Shown here: piece by piece, positions 15,247 through 21,633 of the stretch | Layout: the number at the start of each line of letters is the position of its first letter | Numbering within the stretch: position 1 is the stretch's first letter | Source: a virus | IMG/VR virus record: IMGVR_UViG_3300007760_001202 | Coordinates: 1-21,633 of that record | Length of the DNA stretch: 21,633 nt | Direction: 5' to 3' (one strand) | Translations under genes and position numbers: made by a program | The notes under the pieces: generated by a model | Told to the model about the DNA's origin: nothing | What the model saw: the letters and a program-made list of their open reading frames with translations, nothing else | Database searches by the model: none

Positions 15247-15492
15247 TTAAGTATTACTTATCACCTCTACCACTGTTGTTCCTGGGTGGGGGTTGACAAC
15301 AATTTTCTCGCCACTACGCAGACATATCCACATGCCCTCCCAACGTTCAAGGACCAAGACAGGGTCAGACCAACCCTCATCGTCCAGCCTGGGAGAGACA
15401 ATGTCCCAATTAATTGCTACACCGGAATCATTATATTCGTGATTAGTGTGAACCCAGTCATCTCGGTATCTTATTAGATCTCCAACTTTCAT
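15247..15492 (-). CDS. Small putative SH3-like protein
   Basis: This 81-residue protein starts MKVGDLIRYRDDW and contains WSDPVLVLERWEGMWICLRSGEKIVVNP in parts, a pattern of short strands and turns like small SH3-fold phage proteins. There is no catalytic motif. The ATG overlaps the endolysin stop by four bases (ATGA). It might accompany the amidase as a wall-binding or unrelated small protein, but I cannot assign a function. Confidence 0.75.
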   Translation of the reverse strand: MKVGDLIRYRDDWVHTNHEYNDSGVAINWDIVSPRLDDEGWSDPVLVLERWEGMWICLRSGEKIVVNPHPGTTVVEVISNT

Positions 15493-16394
15493 TCGTCTTC
15501 TTGAATCTCATCAATCAACTGTTGAATATCCAGGCCTGCGCAATCAATCTTTCTTTTGCTACAGTGGTAGTGACTCACAATACCAGCAAACTTACCATAT
15601 ACTACTTCTTGTACATAACGTGTTTCTGTCTTGTCAAATTGATTAAGAGGGGTTTTAAACTCTACTTTGGTGGCCGCTTCAATAGCCTTCCATAAGGCTT
15701 GGGCTGCCTCAATCTGAGCAGGGTAGAAATCTAAAAATGGCTCGAGCTTGTCACCATGCACCCATGCATCTGTTTTCAAAGGTCGTTCCCCGTGCCCATT
15801 CCTCTTATACCAATCTTGATATTTAAGATAATAAGCATTAGTAATTTCAACCCCCACAGAAGCACGGTTCACGCGGCTCGTTCCGGCGTGCCATGCAGCA
15901 TGTTGCATATCCATAGTCTGATAAATAGTGCCATCATTATCGATTAAAAAATGTACAGAGATTCCCCTTTTGTTAAGAACCTCTTGACAAGTGCGAGAAT
16001 TTAAGCACACATCCCAATGATTTACAAACAATCGAATACTACGTTGAGGTCTTCCTGAATAGTTGTAGTAATTTCCAGCCTTAGTGGCTATTCCTTCTGA
16101 CTCGGACCACAAGACTACTTTCTCCCATTCAATGGGAATAAAGTTGCCGTTATATACTAAATGGTTTGAGTATTGAGGTTCTTTCTCTTTAGCCTCATCA
16201 ATAGTGCACTGTCTTTCAGTCCAAATACGCCCAAAAGTCATGGGTCCGCAGAGCCCGTCGGCCAATAGTCCACGAATACGTTGCCATTTTTTAATAGCTC
16301 TAACTAATTTTTCATCAAAATATTTCTCGCCAAACCATGACGGCTCCCATCCCAATCGTGTTGATGACGACTGGTTATAAAAGTCTTTGTCCAT
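15489..16394 (-). CDS. N-acetylmuramoyl-L-alanine amidase endolysin with N-terminal peptidoglycan-binding-like domain
   Basis: This 301-residue lysin would cut the bond between N-acetylmuramate and the peptide stem of peptidoglycan. Residues about 28-60 (AIKKWQRIRGLLADGLCGPMTFGRIW, in parts) match the PG_binding_1 repeat. The amidase_2 domain follows: His126 in FVNHWDV, the strand SVHFLIDNDGTIYQ (146-159), HAAWHAG near 165, catalytic-region Glu183 in VGVEI, and His275 in VSHYHCSK with Asp284/Cys285 as the third zinc ligand. No signal peptide or holin is seen here, so export is likely holin-dependent. It sits directly after the GroES-like gene with SD AAAGGAA, an unusual position among replication genes. 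Confidence 0.93.
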   Translation of the reverse strand: MDKDFYNQSSSTRLGWEPSWFGEKYFDEKLVRAIKKWQRIRGLLADGLCGPMTFGRIWTERQCTIDEAKEKEPQYSNHLVYNGNFIPIEWEKVVLWSESEGIATKAGNYYNYSGRPQRSIRLFVNHWDVCLNSRTCQEVLNKRGISVHFLIDNDGTIYQTMDMQHAAWHAGTSRVNRASVGVEITNAYYLKYQDWYKRNGHGERPLKTDAWVHGDKLEPFLDFYPAQIEAAQALWKAIEAATKVEFKTPLNQFDKTETRYVQEVVYGKFAGIVSHYHCSKRKIDCAGLDIQQLIDEIQEDE

Positions 16395-16409
16395 TATTGT
16401 GGTTCCTTT

Positions 16410-16685
16410 CTATAAGATGCCTACAACATAATTATCGAGAATTACAGTAAACCTCTCTTTCTGGATAATAATTTCTTCTATCATGCTTTGATTAACTATA
16501 ATTTGGCCGCCCTCTATAAGAGTCTCCGCAAACCGTACGTCTGAAGCCCACCCCTTCACGATTCCCACAGCATACATCTCTTGTGTAGGCGCATAATCTT
16601 GCGGCAGCACTACTCCCGAGGCTAATTCGGCAGGAGCATCCGGCGGCATTTCCACATGAATATATCGATTAAGTGGCTTAAACAT
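16410..16685 (-). CDS. groES: GroES-like co-chaperonin
   Basis: This 91-residue protein is close to the 97 of E. coli GroES. It starts FKPLNRYIHVE (compare IRPLHDRVIVK), has the mobile-loop hydrophobic tripeptide in SGVVLP (23-28), a YAVGIVKGWASD turn, GGQIIVNQSMIEEI and a C-terminal VILDNYVVGIL that fits the GroES terminal strand. GroES caps the GroEL chamber and contacts it through this loop. T4 gp31 shows that a phage-encoded co-chaperonin can enlarge the chamber for capsid protein. It lies about 15 kb from the phage GroEL gene and could serve either that ring or the host ring. Its ATG overlaps the stop of the preceding gene by eight bases, with SD GGAG directly upstream. Confidence 0.88.
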   Translation of the reverse strand: MFKPLNRYIHVEMPPDAPAELASGVVLPQDYAPTQEMYAVGIVKGWASDVRFAETLIEGGQIIVNQSMIEEIIIQKERFTVILDNYVVGIL

Positions 16686-16908
16686 CTCCTACCTCGCACT
16701 TAATAATTTTCTTGTGTGTTTGGTATTCTTCTTTTGTTAGGAAGATTTCTTCTCGACACTCGCATTTTTTACAATACATGGATATATGAACGTTGTCGCC
16801 AGCCGTAGCACGAATTTTACCACTAGGGCTCCAATAGCATTCGTCCACGTTCCTCCTTTTGCATATTGCTTTCATTCTTTTTTCATTCAACAAATAATTA
16901 AAATTCAC
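16678..16908 (-). CDS. Small Cys-rich, putative zinc-binding protein
   Basis: This protein has 76 residues from a GTG start at 16908. The GTG is preferred because GAGAGG lies six bases upstream, it does not overlap the reductase gene, and the ATG at 16941 has no good SD. Six Cys are present (16, 24, 46, 49, 51, 71), with CKKCEC at 46-51. That is compatible with a metal-binding fold, but no known family is recognised. It lies between the ribonucleotide reductase and the co-chaperonin genes and is probably in the same operon. Confidence 0.7.
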   Translation of the reverse strand: MNFNYLLNEKRMKAICKRRNVDECYWSPSGKIRATAGDNVHISMYCKKCECREEIFLTKEEYQTHKKIIKCEVGDV

Positions 16909-16922
16909 ATTTACCTCTCGTT

Positions 16923-18896
16923 TTAAAATGTCACTTCGCATGCTTCGCCATCACAAAATTTTGTTCCGGTGCCTTGCTCTTCCACAACAAGCCTTTGAAT
17001 AGGGCGAATAGATTTAATTAGTTCTTCGTATTTTTCTTTAGTAATCGATTCATATGGAGCCTGTTTATAGCCAGTTTCTTCATGCTTCAAAAAAGAAACA
17101 GCCTTAAGGCGCGTCTCATACATCTCCAAGGCATCTTTAATCTGAGGGGCTTCCTCAGGCTTGAAGGTAACTGTTACCGAAACTGAATTATCAGCCCAGT
17201 AATATTGATATTGGGCAGCAATTTCCAACTGTTCCCACATGGTAGCATTTCGCTTGCCTTTCTTAAAATAAGGCTCATGAACCGGGAACTCCACCACAGC
17301 CGTATTGGGAGAGTACTCGTCGTCTTCTATGTAATAGCCCGCCTTACGCAAGGGCTCGAGCATTTCTGAATACTTTGAGAACCGAATGCGACGAATATAA
17401 TATTCATCCTCGGGAAAATGAATACCAGGCGTGGAACCATTCAATAGAGATACCGTTCCCGAAGGCTTAATAGACGTCGTTCTAATCGATTTAGGGATGC
17501 AGAGCCAATTGGAATATTCTTCGTCAAGCTCCTTAATGTATTCATAAGCCTCGTTGCACCATTTATATATCTCGCGACGACCATGCTTGTTAAAAGCTTG
17601 GATTACTCCAGACTGTGACAACCCAATACGACGGTTTTTAAGCATCTTAGCATTTGTTTCAGGCCAATGAGTGTTAGATAGGGTAATCGTTTTTCCATAC
17701 AAGTAGGCAATCTTAAGAGTACGCAAGTAATCCTCAAAATCATCATGTTTTGCTGGGAACGTCTCCACTAGGCAGCACAACTCTGCATCCTCGAGTTGTT
17801 GTTCTACACAGGGATTAAATCCAGCTATATTAATGTCATCAAGCCGCTCGCCATCCTTAAAGCGTCCACGGCGGCGAGCATTCTCCAGCCAAATGTATCC
17901 TGGTTCGCCGTTCTGTTGGCTTTGCTTAGCGTGCCATGTATAATCCATTCCTACCACGGCATTAAAAGAATTGTTAGAGCCCCATCGATGATGATAAAGC
18001 TTTTCTTGATCGTTCTTCATTTGAAGGTAATACATATCATCGTGCTTTCCCATCGCCAAAGCAGCAGAGCGCCTAACGTTGCCGGCTACTACACAACGCC
18101 CAATAAGATTCTCTGTATCTACAATATCCACAGACGTGATGATTTCTCCAATCTTAGGAGTATAAAGTTCTGTCAAAGAGTGATGCAATTCTTTTAGAGG
18201 CTCGGGACCACTCGACGTTCCTCCGAAGCCTCGGATGGGAGCGCCCAACGGTCGAATTGCAGAATAGTCAAATCTGGGAATTTTTTGGCCGAAAAAAAAT
18301 CCGTCCAGCAGCATATGAACCGAATTTACCCACCCTTCCCTGGAGTCATCAATCACATGTACGTCATTAGTATATTGGGGCTCTTCGATGGTAATAACTC
18401 CAGCCCCTTCGGTGTCAAACCCTACTCCAATGCCCACCATTAGTGCGTCCATCATCCATGCAAAAAGATAGCCCCCCTTAGTGGGGATGTCACGAGTAGA
18501 TCTAAAAGCACAATTAAACAACCCTGCAGCAGTCCGCTCTTCAACAAATTTGGTCCCCATCATCCACAGTCCGCGGCCCGGAGGCGTCCACTTCAAATTA
18601 AACAAGCGATCATAAGCGTCCTTTGCGGTTGCTTGTGCTTTGGCATCATTCCACTCGAGCCCTAGTAAGACTACGTGTTCCTTTTGCATGTTAAACATGC
18701 CTTCAATTACTCGGCGGCAAGTTTGCCACCACTCTTCAGTGCCGGTGGCGCCCGGTTCGAATTCACTCAACCTACGAGCATATGTCCGCTTAAACGTAAC
18801 ATATCCTAACGGTCCCCATGGAATCTCAGCTACTTTATATGGTTCAACAAAAGTATCCGATAATCTAAATCTGCGAATGTTGTTTAAAGTTCTCAT
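16923..18896 (-). CDS. Class II (adenosylcobalamin-dependent) ribonucleoside-triphosphate reductase
   Basis: This enzyme reduces NTPs to dNTPs using a cobalamin-generated thiyl radical. All key residues can be placed by comparison with L. leichmannii reductase: Cys129 in LFNCAF and Cys374 in AELCCLVE as the active-site disulfide pair, Cys363 as thiyl radical residue and Glu365 in NPCVE, and a C-terminal shuttle pair Cys648-x4-Cys653 (CDGEAC) with CEVTF at the end. The spacing 363 to 374 equals the 408 to 419 of the reference. TPPGRGLWMMGT (104-115) and KPSGTVSLL (477-485) are family motifs. Length 657 is shorter than the reference 739. The host must make or import B12. Start overlaps the helicase stop by four bases (ATGA). 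Thioredoxin at 6648-7016 is a plausible reductant. Confidence 0.93.
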   Translation of the reverse strand: MRTLNNIRRFRLSDTFVEPYKVAEIPWGPLGYVTFKRTYARRLSEFEPGATGTEEWWQTCRRVIEGMFNMQKEHVVLLGLEWNDAKAQATAKDAYDRLFNLKWTPPGRGLWMMGTKFVEERTAAGLFNCAFRSTRDIPTKGGYLFAWMMDALMVGIGVGFDTEGAGVITIEEPQYTNDVHVIDDSREGWVNSVHMLLDGFFFGQKIPRFDYSAIRPLGAPIRGFGGTSSGPEPLKELHHSLTELYTPKIGEIITSVDIVDTENLIGRCVVAGNVRRSAALAMGKHDDMYYLQMKNDQEKLYHHRWGSNNSFNAVVGMDYTWHAKQSQQNGEPGYIWLENARRRGRFKDGERLDDINIAGFNPCVEQQLEDAELCCLVETFPAKHDDFEDYLRTLKIAYLYGKTITLSNTHWPETNAKMLKNRRIGLSQSGVIQAFNKHGRREIYKWCNEAYEYIKELDEEYSNWLCIPKSIRTTSIKPSGTVSLLNGSTPGIHFPEDEYYIRRIRFSKYSEMLEPLRKAGYYIEDDEYSPNTAVVEFPVHEPYFKKGKRNATMWEQLEIAAQYQYYWADNSVSVTVTFKPEEAPQIKDALEMYETRLKAVSFLKHEETGYKQAPYESITKEKYEELIKSIRPIQRLVVEEQGTGTKFCDGEACEVTF

Positions 18897-20296
18897 ATGT
18901 TTATATCCCTCTTTTTATCCTTCTTAAGTTTTTCATATTTCTGTTGCAATAAGTCTCTCTGCATCGACGCGTCCAGAGTAACGGGGTTTAATGGCACCTT
19001 GCCTCCCGGCATGTGGGGATTGTTCTTAGGCAATATTCTAATCTTTACATTAGAGGTGTCCATCAGAATGGGAAAAACAATACCATCGGGTCCGTTTCTA
19101 TTTTTCGCTATAAAAATCTTTCCTAAATTCTTCTGTTTATCTTCAATGGTTCTTGATACAGAGAAGATGAAATCTGCAACAAAGCATTTGTTAAAGGCTT
19201 CGGAGATTTGTTCCATCGTGATCACTTCGGCATTGAGTCCTGACCGGTTAGTTTGCGAGGCTGTCCAGATAGGACACTGAAACTCGGTCGAAAGAGAACG
19301 CAACTCTTCGTAAATGGATTCCAATTCATTCCTCTTTTCCTTGCGCACTGTCACTGGCTTAAGTAAGTCGCCGTAGTCTACAATGATCACACCAGGCTTA
19401 ACGCCTCGCTTTACCAACTGAGAGAGGTGAGCCCGAATAGTATTAGTAGACGCAGACTTCGTAGGGTATTCTTTAATAATCAGCGAGCCTTCTAGTTCTT
19501 TAACTTCTTCATATACTTCTTCTTTAAAATTAATAATATCAGATAAAGGATATCCTGTCAAACAACTATCATAACGATTTGCAATTACGGTATCTTGAAG
19601 CTCTAAAGTATAATGGATAACTGTCTTTCCTTCTTGGAGCGCATTCACTCCTAAGTGTACCAGAACCATAGACTTGCCGGCGCCAGTTGGCGCAATCACC
19701 ACTCCCAATTCGCTCTTACCAAGCCCTCCTCCAAAAATATTATCAACCTCGTTCCACCCAGTTGTAACAGGACAACGGTGCTTGGGTGCAAAGCGCTTTT
19801 CAAAGTCGGCCAAGTAATCATAACCAAAATTGTTTTCGGATCCTAGTTTGAGTGCGTCATTTATGGTTCTAGAAATCTCATCAAACGAACAGTTCTGTAG
19901 AAGATTCACAGACTTAAGCATTGCCTCTTTAAGGTTCTGCTTACGACAAAAATCAATTGACTGTTCCTTGATATACTCGACATCTGTTAACTCACGCTGG
20001 TGAATACGCGCAAAGTATTCGCGCACCTGCTTTTGAATTACTGCGTCTTCATCTTCTAGATCTGTGCGCAGTATTGTCATGACTGCTTCGACCGAGGGGT
20101 GCTTATTGTACCTGGCGCGATAAGCTATAATCTTGTGTACAAATACCCTGAGATATTGCAATTCTAAGAAATTGATATCTAAAACTTCTGTAATTTGATC
20201 TGCAAATGGACGATCTTCAAAAATTAATTGTACTAAGCCTTCTTGAAAAGCTTTTCCATAACGCCCAAAGTTAATATTTTCGGCAGTTGCCAGCAT
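18893..20296 (-). CDS. Replicative DNA helicase, DnaB/T4 gp41 type
   Basis: This 467-residue RecA-fold hexameric helicase would unwind the fork ahead of the polymerase. An N-terminal helical domain (1-165) is followed by TTGWNEVDNIFGGGL (178-191), Walker A APTGAGKS (202-209), the catalytic-type Glu232 in YTLEL, Walker B VIIVDYGD (Asp307) and a WTASQTNRSG element near 345. A basic tail (YEKLKKDKKRD) may contact DNA or partners. It starts with ATG after SD AAAGGGG and is followed immediately by the reductase gene (ATGA). No helicase loader, primase or single-strand binding protein is visible in the window. Confidence 0.92.
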   Translation of the reverse strand: MLATAENINFGRYGKAFQEGLVQLIFEDRPFADQITEVLDINFLELQYLRVFVHKIIAYRARYNKHPSVEAVMTILRTDLEDEDAVIQKQVREYFARIHQRELTDVEYIKEQSIDFCRKQNLKEAMLKSVNLLQNCSFDEISRTINDALKLGSENNFGYDYLADFEKRFAPKHRCPVTTGWNEVDNIFGGGLGKSELGVVIAPTGAGKSMVLVHLGVNALQEGKTVIHYTLELQDTVIANRYDSCLTGYPLSDIINFKEEVYEEVKELEGSLIIKEYPTKSASTNTIRAHLSQLVKRGVKPGVIIVDYGDLLKPVTVRKEKRNELESIYEELRSLSTEFQCPIWTASQTNRSGLNAEVITMEQISEAFNKCFVADFIFSVSRTIEDKQKNLGKIFIAKNRNGPDGIVFPILMDTSNVKIRILPKNNPHMPGGKVPLNPVTLDASMQRDLLQQKYEKLKKDKKRDINI

Positions 20297-20339
20297 TGGT
20301 TCCCCTTTGTAATATGTTGTGTCACTAATAACGATAGCG

Positions 20340-21323
20340 CTAAACAGCTTCGTCTTTTTTCTTCATGTTGCAGTTATAGTTGATGCGATTCAAGGCAGTT
20401 CGAAGATCTTCCCAGTTTAACTCTCCGAAGCCATCCTCTCTCATCATGCGTATAATTTCTGTCTTATTAAATGTACATTCAAAGTTTTCAATAGCCTCTT
20501 TCACAACCATTTTAGATTGAAAAGACATCTGAGGAACGTACAGTTGCATCATTGTATAATTATGTTCAACAACCTCCTTTCCCTCCACAATATTGGAAAA
20601 GAATTTAAGTTTACTGTTTGTTTTTTTGCAGAAATCTATAACCTCTTGAATTGTATAAGCTTTCTCGGCCGATAAAAAATTGAGCCTTTTTGCAACCGTC
20701 GCAAAGCCGGCGCCCTTGATCCCCGGAAGGTTATCCGAGGGATCGCCAATGATGGCGCGCGCTAGTGCCATGTTGGTGGGGTGCACTCCCATTTGTTCCA
20801 CAATGCGCTGTTTGTTTAGGACCTCTTTCTTGGTAGGTCGATATAACACCGTCTCTTCGTCGCATAACTGCATAAAGTCCTTGTCATTGGAGACAATAAT
20901 TTTTTGCCATCCTTTATAGTATTCCATCTGGGTGAGATAAGCAATCACATCGTCAGCTTCAATCTCTGGGATGATCGTTTGCACAATGGGCATTTCATTA
21001 AGGTACTCCATCACTCTCACCTGTTGCCAAGTTTTGTTTTCTACTACTTCGTCCTCTGAAAGGTTATGGAAAGCACGGTTTAAGCGCAAAGGTTTGCGAC
21101 CGTCCTTATAGTTTTTGTCCATAATCTTTCGCCTCTTTGAGCCATTAGGTCCGTCCCAAATCACTGCGATTTCGTCTGGATTTGTTTCTCGCACTAGCTT
21201 CTGTAGGATTTTCATAAACCCTTTGATTCCTCCAATGGGTTGTCCATTAGAGGAGAGGCTCGGATCTACAATATAAGCTCTCAAGTATGCGTTTAACGCA
21301 TCAATAATCAACACTCTTTTCAT
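20340..21323 (-). CDS. FEN-type 5'-3' exonuclease (RNase H/flap nuclease)
   Basis: This 327-residue nuclease removes RNA primers or flaps during replication. Visible acidic metal-site clusters match the FEN/T4 RNase H family: Asp8 in LIIDALN, Asp57 in IWDG, Glu120, Glu122, Asp124 and Asp125 in PEIEADDVIA, Asp147 and Asp149 in SNDKDF, and Asp194 and Asp197 in GDPSDNLPGIKGAG, which is also the helix-hairpin-helix-like H3TH. The C-terminal 100 residues differ from DNA polymerase I and are not linked to a polymerase domain, so this is a stand-alone nuclease. Its ATG overlaps the stop of the small Cys-rich gene by four bases. Confidence 0.92.
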   Translation of the reverse strand: MKRVLIIDALNAYLRAYIVDPSLSSNGQPIGGIKGFMKILQKLVRETNPDEIAVIWDGPNGSKRRKIMDKNYKDGRKPLRLNRAFHNLSEDEVVENKTWQQVRVMEYLNEMPIVQTIIPEIEADDVIAYLTQMEYYKGWQKIIVSNDKDFMQLCDEETVLYRPTKKEVLNKQRIVEQMGVHPTNMALARAIIGDPSDNLPGIKGAGFATVAKRLNFLSAEKAYTIQEVIDFCKKTNSKLKFFSNIVEGKEVVEHNYTMMQLYVPQMSFQSKMVVKEAIENFECTFNKTEIIRMMREDGFGELNWEDLRTALNRINYNCNMKKKDEAV

Positions 21324-21487
21324 TCGTTATCTCCAGTATCATTACAAATTATGTGGCCATTCTCATCAAGGGGAGGCAAAATTTCGTGAGCAGTGTCGCC
21401 GGGACACCAACAATTCAAACCACCAGGACATTTATCATTTCTCAATTCCAATCCCGGATCACATGCACACAACCACACCACTAACAT
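21320..21487 (-). CDS. Very small Cys-rich protein, unknown function
   Basis: This 55-residue protein has six Cys (7, 9, 20, 26, 28, 48) and starts MLVVWLCACDPG, a short hydrophobic run ending in a Leu-Cys-Ala-Cys that weakly resembles a lipobox; the N-terminal basic residues of a signal peptide are missing. The middle reads DKCPGGLNCWCPGD, a compact Cys/Gly motif. The stop overlaps the nuclease ATG (ATGA), and the start lies two bases after the stop of the deaminase gene. No strong SD is visible. The coupling on both sides supports a real gene; a membrane lipoprotein or small metal-binding peptide is only inference. Confidence 0.55.
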   Translation of the reverse strand: MLVVWLCACDPGLELRNDKCPGGLNCWCPGDTAHEILPPLDENGHIICNDTGDNE

Positions 21488-21489
21488 AA

Positions 21490-21633
21490 TCACAGTCTAT
21501 AGCTCCCGACTTCATCGTCATCAATAGTGTATACCACACGTTTCACGCCTACATATTTCAACGCCGCATGACACATGGAACAAGGCTTGCTCAATCTATA
21601 TTGGTCATCAGTTTTTCCTACGCGAGCCACATA
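21490..21633 (-). CDS. Zinc-dependent nucleotide deaminase (dCMP deaminase-like), 5'-truncated by window edge
   Basis: Only the last 47 residues are in the window. The zinc-site signature SKPCSMCHAAL and the following YVGVKRVVYTIDD match the cytidine/deoxycytidylate deaminase superfamily (PCxxC with strand and helix). dCMP deaminase would make dUMP for dTMP, which fits the dUTPase in this window; cytidine or tRNA adenosine deaminases share this motif, so the substrate is not proven. The His/Cys-Ala-Glu half of the active site lies outside the window. The tail EVGSYRL is short. Confidence 0.8.
   Translation of the reverse strand, partial: YVARVGKTDDQYRLSKPCSMCHAALKYVGVKRVVYTIDDDEVGSYRL

Noticed and set aside
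19533-19561. TTGACA-17-TATTAT on the minus strand inside the helicase gene
   Set aside because: Good boxes, but no gene start within 600 bases downstream; coding sequence explains it.
20335-20342. TAGCGCTA palindrome at the end of the nuclease gene
   Set aside because: Eight bases with no loop and no U-rich tail; too short for a terminator or a convincing operator.

Overview
The window reads as one stretch of a large tailed-phage (Caudoviricetes-type) genome. All 29 genes I can support lie on the minus strand. They are packed with 4-base ATGA/GTGA overlaps or very short gaps, most have Shine-Dalgarno sites, and no stretch longer than about 60 bases is gene-free. The content is a phage replication, nucleotide, lysis and proteostasis set. 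I see no rRNA, tRNA, transposase, integrase or CRISPR array. Standard SD sequences and several TTGACA-17-TATAAT-type promoters suggest a bacterial host read by a sigma70-type RNA polymerase. The gene mix (DNA polymerase III alpha, B12-dependent ribonucleotide reductase, GroEL/GroES, ClpP) recalls virioplankton phages, but that habitat is an inference and the host cannot be named from the sequence.

In transcription order (high to low coordinates), the first block is nucleotide and DNA metabolism: a partial zinc-dependent nucleotide deaminase, a 55-residue Cys-rich small protein, a FEN-type 5' nuclease, a DnaB/gp41-type helicase, a class II ribonucleotide reductase and a Cys-rich small protein. 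A GroES-like co-chaperonin, an amidase endolysin and a small putative SH3-like protein follow. Next come two conserved-looking proteins of unknown function (one with a Rossmann-like start, one with a nucleotidyltransferase-like start), and then a full-length DNA polymerase III alpha that may have its own promoter. After that are a ClpP-like protease and a J-domain protein.

A clear promoter at 8682-8710 starts the next block: a small protein of unknown function, dUTPase, a Dam-family adenine methyltransferase, three small proteins, a thioredoxin-like protein, an IMP dehydrogenase without CBS domains, a putative ribbon-helix-helix protein, a short sigma-region-4-like protein and a very acidic, scaffold-like protein. 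A 12-bp-stem terminator at 3909-3936 closes it. That terminator is interlocked with the -10 element of a new promoter, which drives a membrane-anchored small protein, a second ClpP-like protein with an Asn at the expected Asp position, and a 533-residue protein with a possible PD-(D/E)XK nuclease signature. Another promoter drives GroEL, which runs off the left edge of the window.

Functionally, deaminase, dUTPase, ribonucleotide reductase, IMP dehydrogenase and thioredoxin would shape the dNTP pool. Polymerase, helicase and 5' nuclease are parts of a replisome. GroEL, GroES, the J-protein and two ClpP paralogues form an unusually rich, dispersed set of protein-quality-control genes. The most striking observations are the terminator/promoter overlap, the paired ClpP paralogues and the split chaperonin system.
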